A stretch of 64,000 bases of DNA from TK10-74A sp965263065 (lineage in GTDB: Bacteria > Chloroflexota > Dehalococcoidia > Bin125), in the NCBI GenBank assembly GCA_965263065.1, contig CBDHGH010000003.1:2294001-2358000 (forward strand). The letters are read 5' to 3'. Every line of letters begins with the position of its first letter. The stretch's first letter is position 1. Shown here piece after piece: positions 1-6,767 of this stretch. The position numbers and the translations under genes were made by a program. The notes under the pieces were generated by a model. That model was given only the letters and a program-made list of their open reading frames with translations, had not been told where the DNA came from and searched no databases.

Positions 1-1
1 C

Positions 2-220
2 GTCCGCAACATCGCGGGCGCGCGTCACATCAACATCGCGCACGGCATCTACCCGCGCGCACCGCTGCCCGACCGCGCGCTCGACCGGCTCGCCGAGGCG
101 CTGCGCCGCACCGTCAGCCCGGCCTTGGGCCGCACGTACGCCGGCGGCTTGGTCAAGTTCGAGCCCCGGGAGATGGAGCGCATCCCCGTCCCGTCGCTAG
201 AACTGTTGCTGGGGGACTGA
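2..220 (+). CDS. N6-adenine DNA methyltransferase, C-terminal fragment (cut by window edge)
   Basis: Only the last 72 codons are present, in frame from base 2 to the TGA at 218-220. The tail reads GRTYAGGLVKFEPREMERIP, a hallmark of the C-terminus of type II N6-adenine (gamma-class) methyltransferases, where a conserved 'GGLxKFEPxExExxPVP' segment closes the target-recognition part. The next gene is a restriction endonuclease whose GTG directly abuts this stop, so the two very likely form one R-M system with coupled translation. The catalytic domain lies outside the window, so the class is inferred from the tail alone. Confidence 0.7.
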   Translation, partial: VRNIAGARHINIAHGIYPRAPLPDRALDRLAEALRRTVSPALGRTYAGGLVKFEPREMERIPVPSLELLLGD

Positions 221-1138
221 GTGCCGGCGACGCCGCCCCGATGGGATCAGCGGAGGCTCGAAGCCGATCGGCAAGTCGCGATCGGCCAGTTTCGCGATGA
301 GCGCATGGGCGAGTCGCTCGGCGCCTACCTGGAGCACTTCGCGCACTACCGCGACGCCATCGAGCGCCTCCTCGACGCCACCGACGATCTCGCCGCCCTC
401 GCCGCGCAGGCGTCCACCGTCCTTGCCGACGACGACCTGCTCTACGCCTCGCGCTATCTGACGGGACCGCCGGCGTCCGCGGATGACCTGCGCGTGCTGG
501 CAGATGCCCGGCTGACGCCGTCGAGCATCAGGGCGGACCCCGACGCCGCTGGCAGGGTCGTGGAGACGATCTTGCGCGGGCTCGACCCCGAGCGCTTCGC
601 CTGGGTCCGGGACAAGCGCGAGCCGAGCGCGGAGGAACGGCGCATCGCCGTCGTTGCGACGGCGGCGCTCATCGCCTCACAGCGAGTGCGCACCGGCCGG
701 GCGACCGACGCGCCACGTCGGCAAGAAACGCTCGTCAAGTCCCGCCTGTCCGTCGCGGGCTTCATTGAGGAAGGCCCGCGGCCGATACCAAACGTGTTCG
801 CGGCGCCCGATTTGGGCCGGTTCACCGGCGAGTGCATCGTCGGCACGACACGCAAGGCCGACATCGTCGTGCGCCTCTGGGATGGCCGCGTCATGCCCAT
901 CGAGTGCAAGGTCAGCAACTCGGAGCTCAACTCGATCAAGCGCTTGACGAACGACGCGTTGGTGAAGGCGCGCGCCTGGATCGACGATCTCGGGCGCAAC
1001 AACGTCGTCCCGGTCGCCGTCCTGAGCGGCGTCTTCGGCTTGCGGCACCTCAGCGAGGCGCAGGACCGCGGCCTCACGCTCTTCTGGGCGCACTCACTCG
1101 ACGAGTTGCTGTCGTTCGTCGCTGAGACGCGGGAGTAG
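221..1138 (+). CDS. XamI-like type II restriction endonuclease
   Basis: This 305-residue protein starts with GTG immediately after the methyltransferase stop. A PD-(D/E)xK-type core is visible near residues 210-230: KADIVVRL, a short turn, then MPIECKVSNSELNSIKRL, giving the acidic residue and the E-x-K pair that bind the catalytic metal. This region and the following VPVAVLSGVF strand match my memory of the XamI endonuclease family, whose founding member cuts GTCGAC. Family membership is by recognition and the target site is not shown by this sequence. Together with the upstream methyltransferase it would form a restriction system in which the methylase protects host sites. Confidence 0.72.
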   Translation: MPATPPRWDQRRLEADRQVAIGQFRDERMGESLGAYLEHFAHYRDAIERLLDATDDLAALAAQASTVLADDDLLYASRYLTGPPASADDLRVLADARLTPSSIRADPDAAGRVVETILRGLDPERFAWVRDKREPSAEERRIAVVATAALIASQRVRTGRATDAPRRQETLVKSRLSVAGFIEEGPRPIPNVFAAPDLGRFTGECIVGTTRKADIVVRLWDGRVMPIECKVSNSELNSIKRLTNDALVKARAWIDDLGRNNVVPVAVLSGVFGLRHLSEAQDRGLTLFWAHSLDELLSFVAETRE

Positions 1139-1222
1139 TCCCCCGCTACCTCATCTCGCCTACATGAACGGCCTCTCGGCCGGGGATGTGGATACCGTCG
1201 TCGCATTGCGGAGATACACCCC

Positions 1223-2032
1223 ATGTCTGAGCACCAGAGACCCGCATCAGCAGAGAACCAACGCATCAGTCGACTGATCAATGCTGGCGTCGAGGTTTTC
1301 GGGGGCACTAGTGCGAGCACCGCTGCTGCTGCGCTCGGCTTGCTCGTAGCTGGGCCTGCCGGAGTCGCGATTGGTGGCGCGACCGGTGCTGCACTCTCAA
1401 TGGCTTGGCGGAAGCTTGGCAGCGAGATCGCAGGACGTCTCTTGAGCCCGCGAGAAGAAGCGCGTGTGGGCCGCGTGTTCGGACTTGCTGCTGCTGAAAT
1501 TCGAGAACGGATCGAACAGGGAGAGAGTCTCCGTGGGGATGGATTCTTCGAGTCAAAACCAGCAGGCAGATCGGACGCAGAGGAAGTCGCGGAGAGTGTG
1601 TTGCTGAAGAGTCAACGAGAGCCTGAAGAGAAGAAGCTGCCCTATGTCGCGCATCTGCTTGCGAACCTAGCGTTCAATCGCAGCATCGGCGTGCATATGG
1701 CACATCAGATCACGAAGGCTGCTGAACAACTCACGTATCGACAACTCTGCATTATGAAGCTCTCCGTAGAGAAGGGACATTTCGGACTTCGAACTACAGA
1801 CTACAGGGGGCGCGAGTCATTCCCAAGAGAGCTATATCAGATACTCTACGAGTGTCTCGATCTCTACCACAGAGGGTACATCAACTTTGGCGGTGAAGTA
1901 GCCTTTGGCCCGACGGATGTCAAACCAGCAAGTATGACTGTCCAAGGGATCGGCGCAGACATGTTCAACCTTATGAATTTGTCCTCTATCCCGGACGAAG
2001 ACATCGCCTCAATCGCCACACGGCTGGAGTAG
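1223..2032 (+). CDS. Hypothetical protein with glycine/alanine-rich membrane hairpin
   Basis: I do not recognise this 269-residue protein. Residues about 28-58 are a Gly/Ala-rich hydrophobic stretch (TAAAALGLLVAGPAGVAIGG, then ATGAALS) that could form a membrane hairpin or glycine-zipper insertion. A charged helical middle (EEARVGRVFGLAAAEIRERI) and a soluble C-terminus follow. A GGAG precedes the ATG by about 10 bases. Its base composition is clearly less GC-rich than the genes on either side, which suggests recent transfer. It lies 84 bases after a restriction endonuclease in the same direction, so a defence role (membrane effector) is possible but unproven. Confidence 0.6.
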   Translation: MSEHQRPASAENQRISRLINAGVEVFGGTSASTAAAALGLLVAGPAGVAIGGATGAALSMAWRKLGSEIAGRLLSPREEARVGRVFGLAAAEIRERIEQGESLRGDGFFESKPAGRSDAEEVAESVLLKSQREPEEKKLPYVAHLLANLAFNRSIGVHMAHQITKAAEQLTYRQLCIMKLSVEKGHFGLRTTDYRGRESFPRELYQILYECLDLYHRGYINFGGEVAFGPTDVKPASMTVQGIGADMFNLMNLSSIPDEDIASIATRLE

Positions 2033-2154
2033 CCATTCGCAAGCGCAGATGAGGATGGGCCGGCAAGCTGCGTGAATCAAGCGTGAACTTCGGATTGAAC
2101 CACCAACTTCCCACCTTCCCAATCGCTCAGTTGGAGGCCCCCCACCCCCTCCCC

Positions 2155-2160
2155 TACACT
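2155..2160 (+). promoter_or_regulatory. -10 box TACACT before the dienelactone hydrolase
   Basis: TACACT fits the TANNNT -10 pattern seen before many genes in this window. A GGAGG ribosome site and the ATG at 2177 follow, giving a short leader. No clear -35 box is visible. Confidence 0.5.
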
Positions 2161-2176
2161 CCCGACGGAGGATCCC

Positions 2177-2941
2177 ATGACCTACACCACCGACCAATAC
2201 GAGGGCCTGCTCGCCGAGACGATCACCGTCACGGGCGCCAACGGCGACGCCATCCACGCCTACTTCGCCCGGCCGCTGGGGCCCGGGCCGTTCCCCGCCG
2301 TGCTGCTCATCCACCACCTGCCCGGCTGGGACGAGTTCTTCCGCGAGACGGCCCGCCGCTACGCCCACCACGGCTACCTGTGCCTCTCGCCCGACCTCTA
2401 CTGCCGCGCCGGCCACGGCGCCCCCGACGACGTGGCGGCCAAGGTCCGCGCCGAGGGCGGCGTGCCCGACGACCAGGTCGTCGCCGACGCCCAGGGCTGC
2501 ATCGACCTGCTGCGCGCCCACCCGGCGCACAACGGCAAGGTCGGCGTCACCGGCACCTGCTCGGGCGGCCGCCACACCGTGCTCATCGCCTCGCGCGCGA
2601 CCGGCGTCGACGCCGCCGTCGACTGCTGGGGCGGTCGCGTCGTGCAGGCGCCCGGCGACCGCCCGCCGGCCCAGCCCGTCGCCCCCATCGACTACACCGC
2701 CGACCTGCAGTGCCCCCTGCTGGGCCTCTTCGGCGCCGACGACTCGGCCCCCAGCCCGGCCCAGGTCGCTGAGCACGAGGCCGCCCTCCAGGCGCACGGC
2801 AAGACCTACGAGTTCCACATGTACCCCGGCGCCGGGCACGGCTTCTTCTACTACGACCGCCCGGCCGCCTATCGCGCCGAGGCCGCGGTCGACGCCTGGG
2901 GCAAGATCTGGGACTTCTTCGGCCGCCACCTGCGCGGCTGA
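2177..2941 (+). CDS. Dienelactone hydrolase family protein
   Basis: This is a 254-residue alpha/beta hydrolase, the usual length for the family. The nucleophile is a cysteine in GVTGTCSGGRHT (around residue 119-129), replacing the serine of ordinary esterases. The acid lies in LFGADDSAPS (around residue 182), and the histidine in YPGAGHGFFYYDRP near the end. This Cys-Asp-His triad is diagnostic of dienelactone hydrolases, which open lactones in chlorocatechol breakdown, though many homologues act on other substrates. No aromatic-degradation genes are nearby, so the substrate is unknown. The ATG is preceded by GGAGG. The gene ends before a strong hairpin. Confidence 0.88.
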   Translation: MTYTTDQYEGLLAETITVTGANGDAIHAYFARPLGPGPFPAVLLIHHLPGWDEFFRETARRYAHHGYLCLSPDLYCRAGHGAPDDVAAKVRAEGGVPDDQVVADAQGCIDLLRAHPAHNGKVGVTGTCSGGRHTVLIASRATGVDAAVDCWGGRVVQAPGDRPPAQPVAPIDYTADLQCPLLGLFGADDSAPSPAQVAEHEAALQAHGKTYEFHMYPGAGHGFFYYDRPAAYRAEAAVDAWGKIWDFFGRHLRG

Positions 2942-2970
2942 ACCGCGGCGCATCGGGGCGTTCCCCCGTC

Positions 2971-3006
2971 GGGGCGTCCCTCGTGGGCGCCCACAAGGGA
3001 CGCCCC
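2971..3006 (+). terminator. Large hairpin after the dienelactone hydrolase gene
   Basis: Outer arms GGGGCGTCCCT and AGGGACGCCCC flank an inner perfect palindrome GTGGGCGCCCAC, with one C/A mismatch between the two stems. The structure begins 30 bases after the stop codon. There is no T-tract, so termination is inferred from position and stem strength only. Confidence 0.5.
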
Positions 3007-3032
3007 GGCGCGACCCGACCGGAGACGACGCC

Positions 3033-3317
3033 ATGTGCACGATGATCGCCGCCAAGCTCCCCCTGACCGCCGCCGCCAAGGGGCCGCGCGGCTGGTTCCC
3101 CGCCGACCACGCCTACGTCGCCTACGACCACCCGTTCACGCTCGCCGCCGAGCACGCCCTGCTGCTCGACTTTGTCCGCGAGGCCGACGGCCCGGGCCAG
3201 CGCCTCGCCGTCGAGCTGCCCCTGCCCGACGCCGTCGCCCTGCGCGACGCTCTCTCGCGCGCCATCGATCAGGCCACGGCCGTCGATACCGCCCGCCACG
3301 CCGTCGGGGAGTTGTAG
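3033..3317 (+). CDS. DUF6295-like small protein
   Basis: This 94-residue protein begins MCTMIAAKLPLTAAAKGPRG. The start, the GWFPADHAYVAYDHPF segment and a C-terminal helix resemble the small soluble family DUF6295, whose function is not known. I recall this family only roughly. No signal peptide or membrane segment is seen. The ATG follows a CGGAGACGACGCC leader containing GGAG. It sits between the dienelactone hydrolase and ThuA-domain genes in the same direction and does not overlap either. Confidence 0.55.
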   Translation: MCTMIAAKLPLTAAAKGPRGWFPADHAYVAYDHPFTLAAEHALLLDFVREADGPGQRLAVELPLPDAVALRDALSRAIDQATAVDTARHAVGEL

Positions 3318-3360
3318 GCGGTGATAGACTCGGCAAGCGACCAATAGATAAGGAGCAGCC

Positions 3361-4158
3361 ATGACCACCCCCATCCGCGTGCACGTCATCGTCGGCGGCT
3401 TCCCGCCGGGCTCGCACGCCGGCCACGACATGGACTACGCCCGCGTGCGCATCCTGCAGGCGCTGCAGGCCGACGAGCGCGTCCACGCCACCGTCGGCAG
3501 CGACTTCACCGACTGCCCGAAGTGGATTCGCGACTGCCAGCTGCTCGTGACCTACGTCGCCGGCCCCTTCGCCGACGAGCCCACCACCGGCGTCATCCGC
3601 GACTGGCTGGCCGACGGCGGCCGCTGGCTGGGCCTGCACGGCAGCGCTGGCGGCAAGGCCGTCCGGGTCGAGGGGCAGGGCGCCCGGCGCATGGTCAAGG
3701 CGCCCTACCACGAGGCGCTCGGCGCGTTCTTCCTCACCCACCCGCCCGTGCAGGAATTCGAGGTGAGCGTCGCCGATCGCAACCACGTCCTGACGGACAA
3801 GCTGCCGCCCAGCTTCGCCATCCGCGACGAGCCCTACTGGATCGAGGTGCAGCACCCGGAGACGCGCGTGCTGCTGACGATGGACATGCAGGAGGCGCCC
3901 GTCGGCCACTACGCGATGATCTACGACGAGGACACCACGCTGCTGCCCGACGGCCGCTCGCGCGCGCTGGGGATCGTGCGGGACGTCGGCGAGGGCGGCG
4001 TGGCCTACTTCGCGCCCGGGCACTGTCAGACGCCGGTCACCGGGGCCGCCGCCGGCGTCGCCGACGACCAGCCGGCCTTCCGCGGCCCCTGGGAGACCGC
4101 CGCCTACCGGCAGCTGCTCTCGAATGCCCTGGCCTGGGGCGCCGGCATCGAGGGCTGA
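3361..4158 (+). CDS. ThuA domain-containing protein
   Basis: This 265-residue protein has the class-I glutamine-amidotransferase-like fold of the ThuA (trehalose utilisation) family. It shows LLVTYVAGPF in place of the usual strand-loop, GGRWLGLHGSAGG around residue 88, and the C-terminal GEGGVAYFAPGHCQTP segment typical of ThuA proteins. Family members are linked to sugar metabolism, but their chemistry is poorly defined and the glutaminase cysteine is absent. A TAGACT -10 box lies at 3325-3330 and AAGGAG precedes the ATG by 6 bases. No sugar genes are nearby. Confidence 0.8.
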   Translation: MTTPIRVHVIVGGFPPGSHAGHDMDYARVRILQALQADERVHATVGSDFTDCPKWIRDCQLLVTYVAGPFADEPTTGVIRDWLADGGRWLGLHGSAGGKAVRVEGQGARRMVKAPYHEALGAFFLTHPPVQEFEVSVADRNHVLTDKLPPSFAIRDEPYWIEVQHPETRVLLTMDMQEAPVGHYAMIYDEDTTLLPDGRSRALGIVRDVGEGGVAYFAPGHCQTPVTGAAAGVADDQPAFRGPWETAAYRQLLSNALAWGAGIEG

Positions 4159-4183
4159 GCGGGGCGCTCGGGCGGTCTCTCGC

Positions 4184-4540
4184 CTACGCCCAGGCGGTCG
4201 TGGCCGGGATCAGCGCGCGATTGGCCGGGTCCACCGCCAGGCGCAGGCCTTCCAGCGTGTAGGCCCCCAGCAGGGCGCGAGCGCCGTCCTCGCCGAAGGC
4301 GACCAGGGTGACCTCACTGGCGCCATTGATCGTGGCCCAACATCTCCCGAGGTGCGTCTCGACCCGACGGCCGTCGGCCAGCACTAGGCCGACCTTGCCG
4401 ATCGGCGACACCCCCAGATCCTTCAACAGGCTGGCGGGCACCATGCTGTAGCTGGCGCCGGTGTCCACCATCGCCTCGATCTCCAACGAGCGCTCGCCGT
4501 CCATGCTCTCCAGCCGGACCGGCCAGTTGAACACACCCAA
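4184..4540 (-). CDS. Clan AA (retropepsin-like) aspartic protease
   Basis: This 118-residue protein carries the single aspartic-protease half-site EAMVDTGASYSMVPASLLKD, with the catalytic Asp in DTGAS. A second conserved segment is visible in LVAFGEDGARALLGAYTLEG, where bacterial homologues have LxGxxxLE. Such proteins act as homodimers like retroviral protease; their substrates in bacteria are mostly unknown. I place the start at a TTG (4540) rather than the GTG at 4576. GAGGAGGG sits 7 bases upstream of it, and the resulting GVFNWPV start matches the family, whose members begin directly with this strand. It converges with the ThuA gene. Confidence 0.75.
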   Translation of the reverse strand: MGVFNWPVRLESMDGERSLEIEAMVDTGASYSMVPASLLKDLGVSPIGKVGLVLADGRRVETHLGRCWATINGASEVTLVAFGEDGARALLGAYTLEGLRLAVDPANRALIPATTAWA

Positions 4541-4655
4541 GTCGCGGCCCTCCTCTGCGTGGCGTCCCGAAGGCACGCCTGTCCGCCGTCATTCTACAAC
4601 CCAGCGACGATTCTCGGCGACGGAAAGGCCCGCGTCGATAGAGGGGCCGGACGCG

Positions 4656-5312
4656 CTACCCGTACCGGTGCGCCAGCGCATCGGCCAGACGATCGGCCAG
4701 CGGTTGTTCGTCGATGCCCCGCAGTTGCTCCGCTAACTCTGGACGCGACCGCGGGAAGACCCCGGCGTCGCTGAGCGCCGCGCGAGCGAGGTGCGTCAAC
4801 ATCGAGACCTTGAGTTCGGCCGCGGCGTCGAGATCGCCAAGCTCGCGCATCTCGTCGTAGCGGCGCTCCGCCTCGTCTGCCCGCGCGCGCGCGCCGGCCG
4901 CCGACGGCAGCGACAGCCGCTCGTTCCAGTCGGCCCGCAGTCGCGACCACCATCCGTCACGCTCATAGAGCGCCTGCCCGTAACGCACGGTGGCGGAGAG
5001 ATAGTCGTGTGCCGCCTCCAGCTTGCGGGCGACGTCGGTCTGCGCGTACTGCCGCAGGTCGACGTCGATCGGCGGCCGCGGGAGACTGGCGCGACGCCCC
5101 TGGTGCACCAGCACGAGGTCGAGGTCGTCGCTCTGCTCCACGTCGCGTACGGCCGACCCCGAGGCGACGATCGCCGTGATCGCTGCATCGCGTTCGGCCT
5201 GCCGCACGGCGGTGATCGTCCACGCGCGCGCGCCCTCGCTCGGCCACACGCGGACAGCGGCCAGCGCCTCCGTCGGGAGTAGTGCTCGGGTGGTCGTCAG
5301 CCGCGGTGTCAT
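4656..5312 (-). CDS. MNT-type nucleotidyltransferase domain protein (antitoxin-like)
   Basis: This 218-residue protein has the polymerase-beta-like signature GSAVRDVEQSDDLDLVLV around residues 51-68 and a third acidic strand PIDVDLRQY around residue 81. That gives the three aspartates that bind metal and NTP in minimal nucleotidyltransferases. The C-terminal half is a helical substrate-binding region. Its start overlaps the stop of the upstream HEPN-like gene by 4 bases (ATGA), so the two are co-translated. In MNT-HEPN systems the nucleotidyltransferase neutralises the HEPN RNase by nucleotidylation. That role is inferred from the pairing. Confidence 0.72.
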   Translation of the reverse strand: MTPRLTTTRALLPTEALAAVRVWPSEGARAWTITAVRQAERDAAITAIVASGSAVRDVEQSDDLDLVLVHQGRRASLPRPPIDVDLRQYAQTDVARKLEAAHDYLSATVRYGQALYERDGWWSRLRADWNERLSLPSAAGARARADEAERRYDEMRELGDLDAAAELKVSMLTHLARAALSDAGVFPRSRPELAEQLRGIDEQPLADRLADALAHRYG

Positions 5313-5683
5313 CGCGCGAGCAACCTCCTCACAGCGTCAACGTACTCCTCGACCGCCGCCGCGGTCTCCTCTGGAGCCATATCCTCGGGGGCATCGATAT
5401 CCCCATACGCCTCGCGCTTACGCACCTCATTCAGGTCGACGAGCAAGCCCCCGATGTCGGGCAGGCCATGATCGGCATGGAGGAGTTCGGCCATGTCCAC
5501 CTTCGTGCGGTGGCTCCTCGGACGGGCTCGATCGAGGTCCAGGGCTGCCGCGACGATGCAGGCCTCAAGGCAGTACAGCCCATAGGACGACAGATCCGCC
5601 CAGTCCGGCTCGGCCCACGACGTTTGCACGCGCTTGAGGTGCGAGAGAGCCAGCTGGAACGAATCGTCTGGGGTCTGCGCCAC
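5309..5683 (-). CDS. HEPN-like domain protein, partner of the MNT protein
   Basis: This is a 124-residue all-helical protein. The segment LNEVRKREAYGDID around residue 85 sits where HEPN domains carry their R-x4-6-H RNase motif, but the histidine is missing and a tyrosine (AYGD) is present instead. It may therefore bind rather than cleave RNA, or use other residues. The start is GTG. A TAGAGT box lies upstream on the minus strand. It is first in a two-gene operon with the overlapping nucleotidyltransferase gene. The HEPN assignment rests on size, helical content and partner, and is moderately secure. Confidence 0.62.
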   Translation of the reverse strand: MAQTPDDSFQLALSHLKRVQTSWAEPDWADLSSYGLYCLEACIVAAALDLDRARPRSHRTKVDMAELLHADHGLPDIGGLLVDLNEVRKREAYGDIDAPEDMAPEETAAAVEEYVDAVRRLLAR

Positions 5684-5846
5684 CCTGCCGGCTCCCGGTA
5701 TTCCTCCGCCGTCTACCGGGACTCTAGCAGGCAGGCCACACAGGATGGGGTCCGCCCGGCCGAGCGTGTCGTGCCCCCGCCGGTGCGATTAAACGCTCCC
5801 TCCCCCTATCCTCCCTCCAACACCACCGACCGACGGGAGCGACCCC

Positions 5847-6671
5847 ATGACCGACCCCACCCCCATCGACACCGGCGCCGACCACCTGCTCGCCCACCGC
5901 GACGGCCGCGTCGCCGTGCTCACGCTCAACCGGCCCGAGGCCCGCAACGCCCAGTCGGGCCCCATGATGGCCGCCTTCGCCGCCCTGCTCCCCCGGCTCG
6001 CCGACGATGACGACGTCGGCTGCGTCGTCCTCACGGGCGCCGGGCGCGCCTTCTGCGCCGGCGGCGATGTCAAGGGCTTCGCCGAGGGCGCCAAGTCGGC
6101 CGGCGCCCCGCTCGAGGAGCGCGTGCGCGGCCTGCGCCGCGGCCAGCGCGCCACCACCGGCGCCCTCTACGAGTTCCCCAAGCCCACCATCGCCGCCATC
6201 CCCGGTCCCGCCGCCGGCGCCGGCCTCTCCCTGGCCCTCGCCTGCGACCTCCGCACCATGGCCGACGACGCCTTCCTCACCACCGCCTTCCGCAACATCG
6301 GCTTCTCCGGCGACCACGGCGGCTCCTGGCTGCTGACCAACATCGTCGGCACCGCCCGCGCCCGCGAGCTCTACTACACCGCCGACCGCGTCCGCGCCGA
6401 GCGCGCCCTCGACCTGGGCCTCGTCAACCACGTCTTCCCCGCCGACGCCCTCCAGGAGGAGACCCTGCGACTGGCCCAGCACATCGCCGCCGGCCCGCCC
6501 ATCGCCCTGGGCTACATGAAGGAGAACCTCAACCGCGCCCTCCACACCGACGTCTGGACCGCCTTCGACATGGAGGCCGACCGCATGTGGCGCACCGGCA
6601 TGACCGCCGACCACAAGGAGGCCGTCCAGGCCTTCGTCGAGAAGCGCCCGCCGACGTTCCGCGGTCGGTAG
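5847..6671 (+). CDS. Enoyl-CoA hydratase/isomerase family protein
   Basis: This is a 274-residue crotonase-fold protein. The CoA-binding region VAVLTLNRPEARNAQSGPMM (residues 25-44), the oxyanion-hole segment GRAFCAGGDVKGFAEG (about 69-84) and the IPGPAAGAGLSLALACDLR helix (about 117-135) are all clear. Crotonases hydrate enoyl-CoA or do related CoA-ester chemistry in fatty-acid oxidation and other pathways. The exact reaction cannot be read from the sequence. A TATCCT -10 box is at 5807-5812 and GGGAG lies 9 bases before the ATG. No other beta-oxidation genes are adjacent. Confidence 0.88.
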   Translation: MTDPTPIDTGADHLLAHRDGRVAVLTLNRPEARNAQSGPMMAAFAALLPRLADDDDVGCVVLTGAGRAFCAGGDVKGFAEGAKSAGAPLEERVRGLRRGQRATTGALYEFPKPTIAAIPGPAAGAGLSLALACDLRTMADDAFLTTAFRNIGFSGDHGGSWLLTNIVGTARARELYYTADRVRAERALDLGLVNHVFPADALQEETLRLAQHIAAGPPIALGYMKENLNRALHTDVWTAFDMEADRMWRTGMTADHKEAVQAFVEKRPPTFRGR

Positions 6672-6754
6672 GCGTCGGGCCGGACCGCCGAGCGCGCTAC
6701 GACGTGAAGCCGTCGGTCCGGTAGGCGGCGGGCGGCGGGGCGAGGGGTAGCGGG

Positions 6755-6760
6755 TACACT
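6755..6760 (+). promoter_or_regulatory. TACACT box placed for a leaderless mRNA
   Basis: TACACT ends 7 bases before the ATG at 6768, so transcription would start at or next to the start codon. No ribosome-binding site is present between them. Confidence 0.5.
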
Positions 6761-6767
6761 TGCGGTC

